Positions 26,014 to 33,883 of a stretch of DNA of 64,000 bases are shown here, in pieces. Position numbers and translations under genes: made by a program. A model generated the notes under the pieces. The model saw only the letters and a list, made by a program, of their open reading frames with translations, did no database searches and was not told where the DNA came from. The DNA comes from Bacteroidales bacterium 6E (GTDB lineage: Bacteria; Bacteroidota; Bacteroidia; Bacteroidales; Prolixibacteraceae). The stretch is taken from contig DF970668.1 of the NCBI GenBank assembly GCA_001270045.2, positions 186,001 to 250,000 on the forward strand, in the 5' to 3' direction. Position 1 is the first letter of the stretch. The number at the start of each line of letters is the position of its first letter.

Positions 26014-26059
26014 CCGGGATGCTTTTCAACCACAATGAAAGACATCCCGGTTTTTTTTT
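26014..26059 (+). terminator. Intrinsic terminator after the E1 gene
   Basis: CCGGGATG (26014-26021) pairs perfectly with CATCCCGG (26043-26050), and partial pairing of CTTTTCA with TGAAAG extends the stem inward. Nine Ts follow at 26051-26059. Confidence 0.85.
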
Positions 26060-26271
26060 ATATCCTTTGTCCGGCTTGCATTATTAATATAATTTATAAT
26101 TTTAAAGTCATTCTGAAATTGACTGACTCATTTGGATTCCATCCTTTTGGCATTCCGGGCGGAACCGCTCATTTCATGGGCCGGGCACAGGACAGAATGA
26201 AAATGATGGGGCGGGGATTACCAGGGTTGAAAAAGCTAAGAAACTATAGATCAAACTTTTAATATACACCA
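26060..26271. other. Gap between terminator and the Tat-type isomerase gene
   Basis: With the terminator this makes a 301-base stretch without a gene. It is AT-rich at first (TTATTAATATAATTTATAAT around 26080) and then has ordinary composition. A 75-codon open frame here starts inside the terminator hairpin and has no protein-like features. The stretch presumably contains the promoter of the gene at 26272, but I cannot point to a clear box. Confidence 0.5.
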
Positions 26272-27207
26272 ATGCGTATGAAAACTTCAAGAAGAGATTT
26301 TCTGATCAATGGATCACTGGTCTTGGGTGCCACTGCGTTATTCCCCGGACTGGCCTGCAAACCAGGCGCCAACAAAGCGGCTGCAGCTGCTGCACCCGAA
26401 CATGTCATCGCACTGCAGTTATACTGCGTGCGCGACGAAATGCGGAATGATCCGCTGGGCACGCTCACTGAACTGGCAAAAATGGGGTACACCCATGTGG
26501 AACACGCCAACTATGTCGACCATAAGTTCTATGGCTGGACGGCTGCCGAGTTTAAAAAAGTGCTTGACGACCTGGGACTGAAGATGCCTTCGGGACATAC
26601 CGTACTGGGTAAAAACCACTGGGATGACGTGGCCGGTGACTTTACCGATGAATGGAAAAAACTGGTTGAAGATGCTGCCTTCATGCAGCAGGAGTATGTG
26701 GTCAGCCCCTGGATGGATGCCAGCATGCGCGAAACCTACGATGATTTCCTGAAATACATGGAAGTGTTCAACAAGTGCGGTGAACTTTGCAAACAGGCGG
26801 GAATGCGCTTTGGTTACCATAACCACGATTTTGAATTCAGCGAAACCCTGAACGGGGAAGTCCTCTGGGACCTGATGATGAAGAATACCGATGCTGACAA
26901 GGTAGTGATGCAGCTCGATACAGGGAACATGTACGTAGCCGGGGCTTTGGCCAAGGACCTGCTCGAAAGGTATCCCGGCAGATATGACAATATCCACATC
27001 AAGGATATGATCCAAACCGCCGACGGAACGAGCTTTGAAAGCACCATACTGGGTACCGGAGTCCTGCCCATCAAAGAGATTACCGACCTGGCCCGTGATT
27101 CAGGCACCAAGCTGTTCGTGATTGAACAGGAGGCTTACCAGGGGAAAATGCCGATGGATTGCATGAGGCAGAACCTGGAAGTGGTAAAATCATGGGGATA
27201 CGTTTAA
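26272..27207 (+). CDS. Tat-exported TIM-barrel sugar isomerase/epimerase-like lipoprotein
   Basis: 311 residues. The leader has a twin-arginine motif (SRRDFL) and a lipobox-like GLAC, so it is likely exported folded and lipidated. The mature protein is of the xylose-isomerase-like TIM-barrel family (AP-endonuclease family 2 fold), with probable metal ligands in FGYHNHDFEF, MQLDTGNM, NIHIKDM and FVIEQE. Exported members of this family in Bacteroidota accompany Gfo/Idh/MocA oxidoreductases. It is the only + strand gene of the carbohydrate region and is followed by its own terminator, so it is monocistronic. The substrate is unknown. Confidence 0.85.
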   Translation: MRMKTSRRDFLINGSLVLGATALFPGLACKPGANKAAAAAAPEHVIALQLYCVRDEMRNDPLGTLTELAKMGYTHVEHANYVDHKFYGWTAAEFKKVLDDLGLKMPSGHTVLGKNHWDDVAGDFTDEWKKLVEDAAFMQQEYVVSPWMDASMRETYDDFLKYMEVFNKCGELCKQAGMRFGYHNHDFEFSETLNGEVLWDLMMKNTDADKVVMQLDTGNMYVAGALAKDLLERYPGRYDNIHIKDMIQTADGTSFESTILGTGVLPIKEITDLARDSGTKLFVIEQEAYQGKMPMDCMRQNLEVVKSWGYV

Positions 27208-27229
27208 TCAACTGTTTATCCATATACAA

Positions 27230-27267
27230 GAACGGGGGACTATCAAGGTCCCCCGTTCATTTTTTAT
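27230..27267 (+). terminator. Intrinsic terminator after the isomerase-like gene
   Basis: GAACGGGGGAC (27230-27240) pairs perfectly with GTCCCCCGTTC (27248-27258) across a 7-base loop, followed by ATTTTTTTAT. It separates the + strand gene from the convergent ThuA-like gene that ends at 27278. Confidence 0.9.
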
Positions 27268-27277
27268 ACGGTATTGA

Positions 27278-28078
27278 TTATTTCTTTGGATACACCGGAC
27301 TCATCCATTTTTCGTACGGTTCATATTTGCTGCCGCTGGCCCAGCGGATACCTCTCCTGAGGATTTCCATCGCTTCGGGAATGTCAAAATCCTTTGGGGT
27401 ATGCCCCACCGAAATATAAAAGACCCTGCCTTTCCCGTAATACTTCTTCCATACCACCGGCATGACGGCACCGTCAATCCAGCTGTTATGGCCACCGTTA
27501 AACGTAGTGGTTGCCAGCACTTTCACATTGGGATCCACATGCATGTAATATTGTTCCGAGTGGATCTTGAAGTCTCCTACCCCTTTGGTAACCGCATCGT
27601 CATGGTCAGTGACCTGCACCGAGTAATCGATTTCACCACCGGGATGTGCCACCCATTGACCACCCACCATGTATTGGTATTCGGTATTGTCACGGAAAGA
27701 ATCGCCCAGTCCGCCATGCGTTCCGGCCAATCCTATGCCGCCACGTACCGCCTCCAGAAGGCCTTTCTCCTGCTCCTGGCTGATCTTGCCCATGGTCCAA
27801 AGCTGGAAGATCAGGTCAACATCCGACATGATGGCTTTATTGGTGTATACACCCAGTGAATCGGAAATGGTAAGGATGGCTCCCTGCTCCCTGAACCAGG
27901 GAACCAGTTTCTCGGTAAGTTGTTTGGGATAATGGCCATCCCAGCCACCATATACCATCAGCACTTTTTTACCCTTCAGTGAGGGAAGGTCGTTGCCCGA
28001 GACCGTTAAAGCCGCAAGAAGCATCAAAATCGACAGGCTTCCCGTTATCCAGCGGTAATAGTTTGGATTCAGTTTCAT
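27278..28078 (-). CDS. Exported ThuA-like protein
   Basis: 266 residues with a signal peptide (hydrophobic ~8-28). The body has the class I glutamine amidotransferase-like fold of ThuA (VLMVYGGWDGHYPKQ, GIGLAGTHGG, YMVGGQWVAHPGG, SEQYYMHVDP, GKGRVFYISVGHTPKDF). In rhizobia ThuA works with ThuB, a Gfo/Idh/MocA dehydrogenase that makes 3-ketotrehalose; exported ThuA-like proteins in Bacteroidota are linked to similar oxidoreductases, three of which are in this window. The start at 28078 is chosen over a TTG eight codons upstream. Last gene of the long minus-strand series. Confidence 0.85.
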   Translation of the reverse strand: MKLNPNYYRWITGSLSILMLLAALTVSGNDLPSLKGKKVLMVYGGWDGHYPKQLTEKLVPWFREQGAILTISDSLGVYTNKAIMSDVDLIFQLWTMGKISQEQEKGLLEAVRGGIGLAGTHGGLGDSFRDNTEYQYMVGGQWVAHPGGEIDYSVQVTDHDDAVTKGVGDFKIHSEQYYMHVDPNVKVLATTTFNGGHNSWIDGAVMPVVWKKYYGKGRVFYISVGHTPKDFDIPEAMEILRRGIRWASGSKYEPYEKWMSPVYPKK

Positions 28079-28137
28079 TTTTATGGTTTCATTGTTTGAC
28101 AAACAAATGTAACGATCCTGTTTGAAATCCGGAACAC

Positions 28138-29904
28138 CTACCGTGAAAGTTCATTCAGGAGCATTTTCCCCTCATTCAGAAGGTCATGGACATTACCTGG
28201 ATCTTTAAGGATATTGAACTTGCCAACAGTTTCATTCAGCCGGCGAAGTTTTTCATTGCTCTCATCCGATTGGTCCAATGCAAATTCTTCTCTCAGGATC
28301 CTGATTTTCTCGGCATCCTGGATCCCTTCCCTAAGCCTTTCAAAGCGGATGGAACTACGGGCACCCGGATATACGGCATAGGTATCACCGGCAGGCCAGG
28401 TCCTGAATCTCGAGTCGAGCAATGGCTCCTTCACCCAGCTGTTGTATGCCCAGCGCAGGAATCCGTCGAAACCGGCAGCGGTGGTATACCATCCTATAAA
28501 GGCTCCCTCGGCAGGTGGCGAGAAAGTGAATATGTTGGGGAATACATCGGCACAGCAAACATACCAGGTTGTAACATATCCATGTTCCTTACGGTATGCC
28601 ATATCTTCGGTAGCCACCGTGCTGCCGTGTGCGACACAAAGATCCTTCAGTTGGTCGGGATAGAGCTGGTAGCTTTTGTGGTTGTCGGCCAGGGCGACAC
28701 CCATCCCGGGAGCAGCCTTTCCAAGAAGTTCCAGCATGGCTTTCATTTCTGCCGGGGCCCTCTCATCCATCGCAATGTGGGTAATCTCCCTCCACCCTTT
28801 TTCATCAAGGTGGACAACAAAATCCTTCAGGAAGGGAACCCACATCTGCTCATACTCTTTGGAGCCGGGAATCGCCTTGATCTTGATTTCCTCACCCGAT
28901 TTTTCATCGAAGTAATAGAGCTCATTCCCCCAGGGGACCATCGAATAACAGTTGATTTGTGTCCTGACCCCCAGATCCATCATGAATTGGACCCATTTGT
29001 CGAAGATGGTATAGTCGTACGACCAGGTTCCATCCGTTCTTTTGGTCCAGCCGATCATCGACCCGAAGGCATCTTCGGTCTGCCCGCCCCACGGACGTTT
29101 GTTCAGCGTGGTTGTGATGACCTTTTGCCCGGCATCGGCCAGCATTTTCATCACCGAGCGCAGAACGGTCCAGTGTTCATCCGACCAGGGTTCCACAGCA
29201 TGGACACGGGCCACGGCATAGGGATTCTGCCAAAGGTCGAGATGGAACTTCCATTCGGTTGCCGGTGGCAGGGTCCGGTCGAGGACCTCCACCGAGAATT
29301 GGTAGGTACTGTGTTTCTTCCGGTCGGCAAAAAGGGTCATTTCCGAAGTATATGTCCCGGCAGGAGCATCGGAAGGTATGTGGAGCGTTATCCAAACCGG
29401 CCTCACCGATTGCGGCTCCATGTCGAAACAGCTGACGGTATCAAGGACATCCGGGCTCAACAAGACGGCAAAATCCTCCGGTTTCCTGTGTCCGCAACCA
29501 TTGGCGAACTCATCGGTCAGCACATATCTTACAAATTGTGCCTTGGCCACATCTGCAGGTAAGGTTTTCCCATCTGTTCCCTTAAAGTCCGCAAATTCAG
29601 TCTCAATCTGGCGGACCGAGTCATTGCTCCACAATACCAGTTGGGCGTACAGGCGTTCACCCTTCCATCCGGTTCCATTCCATTGTTTGGTCTCGGTGAT
29701 ATCCGGAACCACGCTTTTGGCATACCGCTGGTCAACAGAACCAAGGGTGGCGTGAAGGCCAGGCTTTACCAGGTGCCAACCTGAAGCCTCCCCTTTGGCC
29801 GGATCGGCCGCTTCGGCATAAGTTTCACAGGCCTTTTTGGGTCGTTGCGGTCCGCAGGCACCCAATAACAGCATTCCCAATGCATAAAGGAAAATCTTTT
29901 TCAT
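28138..29904 (-). CDS. GH123-like (DUF4091) lipoprotein glycosidase
   Basis: 588 residues from the ATG at 29904, with a lipobox (LLLGACG). An N-terminal beta-sandwich (~residues 30-210) precedes a TIM-barrel-like domain and the C-terminal DUF4091 region (LRWAYNSWVKEPLLDSRFRTWPAGD, FERLREGIQDAEKIRIL). DUF4091 is the C-terminal domain of GH123 beta-N-acetylgalactosaminidases, and the adjacent Asp-Glu pair those enzymes use is present in HIAMDERA near residue 379. GalNAc specificity is therefore plausible but not shown; many DUF4091 proteins are uncharacterised. It lies between a terminator and the ThuA-like gene. Confidence 0.82.
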   Translation of the reverse strand: MKKIFLYALGMLLLGACGPQRPKKACETYAEAADPAKGEASGWHLVKPGLHATLGSVDQRYAKSVVPDITETKQWNGTGWKGERLYAQLVLWSNDSVRQIETEFADFKGTDGKTLPADVAKAQFVRYVLTDEFANGCGHRKPEDFAVLLSPDVLDTVSCFDMEPQSVRPVWITLHIPSDAPAGTYTSEMTLFADRKKHSTYQFSVEVLDRTLPPATEWKFHLDLWQNPYAVARVHAVEPWSDEHWTVLRSVMKMLADAGQKVITTTLNKRPWGGQTEDAFGSMIGWTKRTDGTWSYDYTIFDKWVQFMMDLGVRTQINCYSMVPWGNELYYFDEKSGEEIKIKAIPGSKEYEQMWVPFLKDFVVHLDEKGWREITHIAMDERAPAEMKAMLELLGKAAPGMGVALADNHKSYQLYPDQLKDLCVAHGSTVATEDMAYRKEHGYVTTWYVCCADVFPNIFTFSPPAEGAFIGWYTTAAGFDGFLRWAYNSWVKEPLLDSRFRTWPAGDTYAVYPGARSSIRFERLREGIQDAEKIRILREEFALDQSDESNEKLRRLNETVGKFNILKDPGNVHDLLNEGKMLLNELSR

Positions 29905-29939
29905 GGTATCTTTTCTCAAGGTTAAATCGTAGTAGCCCG

Positions 29940-29972
29940 TAAAAATAAGAAAACTGCCCCGGTTGAGGGCAG
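29940..29972 (-). terminator. Intrinsic terminator after the phosphoesterase-GH16 fusion gene
   Basis: On the minus strand CTGCCC and GGGCAG (29967-29972 and 29954-29959) form a stem with a 7-base loop, followed by TTTTCTTATTTTT. It ends the SusCD-associated transcript before the DUF4091 gene. Confidence 0.75.
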
Positions 29973-29999
29973 CTTTCATAAAATAAGTATGCAACAAAA

Positions 30000-32186
30000 T
30001 TATTGGTAGATTCTCACATAATCTACCTCAAAGGTATGTGGGAACAGTGAATTGTCCACCCCTTTCTGACCACCCCAGCCCCCACCAATGGCGAGGTTGA
30101 GGATGATGTGGAAAGGCTGGTCGAAAGGCCATGCCTCCGGACCTGTCCGCTCATTTTTGAACGTGAAATAGAGTTCACCGTCAACATAACTCCTGATTTC
30201 ATTTTCATCCCATTCAGTGGTATACACATGAAATTCGGTTGTGGCGGTAGGCAAGGTAAATGGCTTGCCCACCTGTGTCCCGATGGAATGATTGTATGCA
30301 CCCGTGTGCACGGTGGAATGGACCACGTAAGGATCGTATCCTACATGTTCCATGATATCGATTTCGCCACTGTGGGGCCAGCCTCCGTATGAGTTCACGG
30401 TTGGCAGCATCCAGATGGCAGGCCATGTTCCCCTTCCCTTAGGGACTTTGGCCCTTACTTCCATCTTGCCATACTTCCAGTCGCCTTTGCCCTTGGAGGT
30501 CAGACGGGCTGATGAATATGCTTTTCCGGATGTCTCTTCATGGCGGGCCGTGATAGTCAAAATACCGTCTCTGATGGAAGCGTTACGTGGATTGGCAACG
30601 GTGTACCACTGCAACTCGTTGTTGCCCCAGCCATAAGTATTTCCGCGCGTATCGTAATTCCAGCGTGTAGTATCTGGCAGTCCATCGGTACTGAACTCGT
30701 CCGACCAAACCAGGTTCCAGGGACCTGGTACCTCTGCCTGGGCGGAACGGACCTGTTGTTTCCGGTAGACGTTGCCAAAGCGGTCCCTGACCACTACCTC
30801 AACCGCGGCATTCGGATCCTTCAGTTCTGCCTTGAACAGGTGACCGGTCTCATTGGCCGACAACCAGGAGTGTTTCTTGTTCTTCCCGTGCTGGTACATT
30901 TCCTTCGCCAGAGGATCAACACCCCTGTATTGCTGCATTTCACCCATGCGTTTTCCGTTTTCGTACCAGGCTACTTCCCAGGAGGGATCATGATTGTAGA
31001 CATTGGCAATGATGCAATCGGGGTATTTCTCATCCGAACCGGCCGGATAAAGTTTGAACTGTTCTTCCTTTGGCAGTCCGGCCCCCTGGAAATACCAGCT
31101 CAGTTCATTTCCTTTCACTTCATAGACCGTATATCCCCTCGGACTCCCGTCGGTCGAGATCTCACCCTGCCACCAGGCTCCGCTGGCTGCCGCATGCACA
31201 TGCTCGAAAAGGGTCGGCGAAGCCACCGTATTCCACTGGGTATGGCTATGGCCGGCCAGCAGGTGGACCTGATAGGGTTCCAGGATTTTGAAAAGCGCGT
31301 TCCGGTTCATCACCGAACCTGACATACCCGATTCTTCACGGCCGGGACGGTTCGGGATGGTCGGGATATGAAGGGAAACCACCACGGTGCTTCCCGGTTT
31401 TACATGGGCCAGATCCCTTTCCAGCCACTTAAGCTGGGTTTCGTTCACATAACCCATATAGCGGTATGAAAAGCCGTAATAGAAAACGTCTTTCAGCACC
31501 ACATAATGGATGTTCCCCACATTGAACGAATAATGCGAAGGTCCGAAATAGGTCGAATAGGTCGAATCGGAACGTTCGTCTGACCTGCCGTTATAATCCA
31601 TGTCGTGGTTACCCAGCACATGGTAGAAGGGCAGTCCGGCATTGCTGATCACCTTGATGTATTCGGGATAGAGATTGTGACGGTCGAAAACGATATCCCC
31701 CAGGGTAATGGCATGTACCGGCATCCGCTCCTTCAGGGAGGCAGCTTTGCGGGAAAGATCACCCATGACTTCCTTCAGCATCTCCACCTCTTCCATGTCG
31801 AGAACCTGCGGGTCAGCCCATGCGATGAAAGCATGGTTCTCCTGCGACATACCGGCCTTGCGAATCTCGAAGTCGATCTTCTGGCGTACAGGCCCTGGGG
31901 CAATCGCCTTGTAAAAAACCGGAATTCCGTCGACTACTGGCGATTCATAACCCGAAGGCAGGGTATAATAAACAAAACTTCTTTCACTGTTGGTGGTGAG
32001 GGTATAATTCCCCTTTTTGTCGGTCAGGGTGACATTCACGCCATCGGTTACCGGTACCGAAGCAACTCCGGTGCCGTTGCTGACAACCTTCCCGGTGACA
32101 ATGACGGGGCTTACAGCCCATGATATGCTGGAATAACCCAGTGTAAAGGTGAAAAAAAGGAGAATCATCCAGGTTTTCAATCTCAT
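30000..32186 (-). CDS. Calcineurin-like phosphoesterase fused to a GH16 beta-glucanase
   Basis: 728 residues, exported (signal peptide to SWA, ~25). A small beta domain (residues ~28-110, carboxypeptidase-regulatory type) leads into a metallophosphoesterase with all its metal motifs: WADPQ, LGDIVFD, GNHD (~195), SLHIP and GHSHTQ (~313). A phosphoesterase C-terminal domain follows. Residues ~489-728 are a complete GH16 domain starting WNLVWSDEF, with the catalytic GEIDIMEHVG near 608, close to laminarinases. GH16 enzymes cut beta-1,3/1,4-glucans or galactans. One chain could remove phosphate (or phosphodiester substituents) and cut the backbone. It follows SusD after a terminator. Confidence 0.9.
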   Translation of the reverse strand: MRLKTWMILLFFTFTLGYSSISWAVSPVIVTGKVVSNGTGVASVPVTDGVNVTLTDKKGNYTLTTNSERSFVYYTLPSGYESPVVDGIPVFYKAIAPGPVRQKIDFEIRKAGMSQENHAFIAWADPQVLDMEEVEMLKEVMGDLSRKAASLKERMPVHAITLGDIVFDRHNLYPEYIKVISNAGLPFYHVLGNHDMDYNGRSDERSDSTYSTYFGPSHYSFNVGNIHYVVLKDVFYYGFSYRYMGYVNETQLKWLERDLAHVKPGSTVVVSLHIPTIPNRPGREESGMSGSVMNRNALFKILEPYQVHLLAGHSHTQWNTVASPTLFEHVHAAASGAWWQGEISTDGSPRGYTVYEVKGNELSWYFQGAGLPKEEQFKLYPAGSDEKYPDCIIANVYNHDPSWEVAWYENGKRMGEMQQYRGVDPLAKEMYQHGKNKKHSWLSANETGHLFKAELKDPNAAVEVVVRDRFGNVYRKQQVRSAQAEVPGPWNLVWSDEFSTDGLPDTTRWNYDTRGNTYGWGNNELQWYTVANPRNASIRDGILTITARHEETSGKAYSSARLTSKGKGDWKYGKMEVRAKVPKGRGTWPAIWMLPTVNSYGGWPHSGEIDIMEHVGYDPYVVHSTVHTGAYNHSIGTQVGKPFTLPTATTEFHVYTTEWDENEIRSYVDGELYFTFKNERTGPEAWPFDQPFHIILNLAIGGGWGGQKGVDNSLFPHTFEVDYVRIYQ

Positions 32187-32207
32187 GATATTCAGTGTTT
32201 AAAAGTG

Positions 32208-32270
32208 GATAAAAAAATTGCCAACCGAAAGATAGGTTTTCCACTGGAAAACATAACCACCGGTTGGCAA
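32208..32270 (-). terminator. Branched terminator between susD and the GH16 fusion gene
   Basis: On the minus strand TTGCCAACCG (32270-32261) pairs with CGGTTGGCAA (32227-32218), and the loop holds an internal GTTTTCC/GGAAAAC stem. Seven Ts follow (complement of 32211-32217). It lies 22 bases before the next start codon, so it probably lowers expression of the enzyme relative to SusC/SusD rather than fully separating them. Confidence 0.8.
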
Positions 32271-32285
32271 ATATCTATTCCTGGC

Positions 32286-33809
32286 TTATTTCAGAAGCCA
32301 CATCAATTTGTTGATTTCGTCGTATCCGTCATACTGGCGGGCCAGTGCGGCCTCCAGGTTCTCACGGTTGTAATTGGTTTCCGATCCCGGATATGTCCAG
32401 CGCATCGGAATGCCGTTACGGTTGTTCTCGTTCAGGCTGGTGGCCGGATTGATAGGGAATACGGGATATCCATTACGGCGATACTCGAAGAAACTGCCTC
32501 TGGCATCCTGCATGAAATTGAGGATATACCGCTGAATCCAAACCTGTTTCAGCTGGTCTTCTGTGTTTGCCTTAAAGGCTGCCTCGCCCGTGAAATAGTT
32601 GTCGATATATGCCTGATCAATAGCCATGCCGTGTGCAAAGCTGGCTTTTGTGGCACCAATAATTGCCAATGCCGATTTCACGCCCGACTCATAATAGTCT
32701 TTGGCATTGCCGGTGGTGATCCATCCACGGATCCGTGCTTCCGCCAGGATCAGTTGCTGTTCGGCATAGGTCATAACGAGACGTGGATCGCTGGCTTCTT
32801 CCTGAAGGTAACGCTTGTTAATCAACGAATAGGCATTGGCACTGTGGCCGGCGTTCATGGCGGCATAATCCATGGCCACATCCACACCCACATAAGCCTC
32901 GGGATCCGATTCGGTCAATCCATCGGCAATCTTTGCCCCGGCAGGTTCCGCAAAATAATACATCCTGCGATCGTTCAGGTTCTTCAGGTGATCGATAAAG
33001 AGTGAGCTCAGGACGGTGCGGCTGGTAAACAGGTCGTTCGTTCCCGACAAGGGATGCTTGTTCTGGCTCGAATAATCCAATCCAAAGAACCCGGTATTGG
33101 CTTCCATCAGCTGGTTGGCCGCAACTATCTCTGCAAAGCGGTTCTTCACGTTCAGGGATGCTACGCCTTCCTTTTTGCTCAGGGTCATCAGGATTTTGAG
33201 CGACAATGCATTGGTAGCCCTGCGCCATTTGGCGGGATCACCGTTGTAGGGGGTGGGGTCACCGGTAAAGGCCACTCCTTTGGCAAAATATTGCTCGGCC
33301 TCTTTCAGGTCATCCAGAATGCCTTTGAACACCTCTTCCTGGGTGTCGTACTTCGGACGGTAAAGGCCATCGATGCCCTTATTGGTTTCGCTGTAAGGGA
33401 TATCACCTACTTCCATGGTGATATTGTAGAACATCAGGGCACGCACAAATTTGGCCACCCCTTTGTAGGAGTCTTCCATGACGCCACCTTTGGCATATTC
33501 GAGCATCTTGTCGAGGTTGGGCAGAATGGTCATCCCGCCAAAATCACTTCCTCCGATGCGGTTATACTGCTCACCCATCTGGCCTTCGTTGGCGTATCCC
33601 ACATACTTGGGAAGCGCATTCTCGGCAACCATCACTTTTGCGTCACGGCCACTGAACCTGGCCACCCTGAGCACCACATTGGTACAAAGCATCGAAGAGC
33701 TGACCTGTGTGGTGGTGTCGGGATTGGTATTGATCTCCTCAAATTTCTCGCAGCTCATCAGGAGCGAGACAATCAGGAAAATTCCAATATATATTTTTGA
33801 ATTCTTCAT
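32286..33809 (-). CDS. SusD/RagB-family outer-membrane glycan-binding lipoprotein
   Basis: 507 residues with a lipobox (LLMSCEKF, Cys20) and the SusD-typical start FEEINTNPD. The helical TPR-like scaffold is evident in the repeated alpha segments, and the C-terminal ALARQYDGYDEINKLMW is characteristic of the SusD-like group with NTNPD N-termini. It caps the SusC channel and binds the oligosaccharide. The gene starts 74 bases after susC stops, and a branched terminator follows it. The glycan is not known; the downstream GH16 suggests a beta-glucan or related polymer. Confidence 0.93.
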   Translation of the reverse strand: MKNSKIYIGIFLIVSLLMSCEKFEEINTNPDTTTQVSSSMLCTNVVLRVARFSGRDAKVMVAENALPKYVGYANEGQMGEQYNRIGGSDFGGMTILPNLDKMLEYAKGGVMEDSYKGVAKFVRALMFYNITMEVGDIPYSETNKGIDGLYRPKYDTQEEVFKGILDDLKEAEQYFAKGVAFTGDPTPYNGDPAKWRRATNALSLKILMTLSKKEGVASLNVKNRFAEIVAANQLMEANTGFFGLDYSSQNKHPLSGTNDLFTSRTVLSSLFIDHLKNLNDRRMYYFAEPAGAKIADGLTESDPEAYVGVDVAMDYAAMNAGHSANAYSLINKRYLQEEASDPRLVMTYAEQQLILAEARIRGWITTGNAKDYYESGVKSALAIIGATKASFAHGMAIDQAYIDNYFTGEAAFKANTEDQLKQVWIQRYILNFMQDARGSFFEYRRNGYPVFPINPATSLNENNRNGIPMRWTYPGSETNYNRENLEAALARQYDGYDEINKLMWLLK

Positions 33810-33883
33810 AACTTATTTATTTCCTTTTACTTAATAATCAACGATTAAATTGGGTATTGATTATCCAAGATGTTTGACTCAAT

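Noticed and set aside
26035-26262. 75-codon open frame in the gap after the E1 gene
   Set aside because: Starts inside a terminator hairpin and reads through its T-run; no homology signs.
28186-29562. 458-codon open frame antisense to the DUF4091 gene
   Set aside because: Shadow frame of a recognised lipoprotein gene; no signal peptide or domain.
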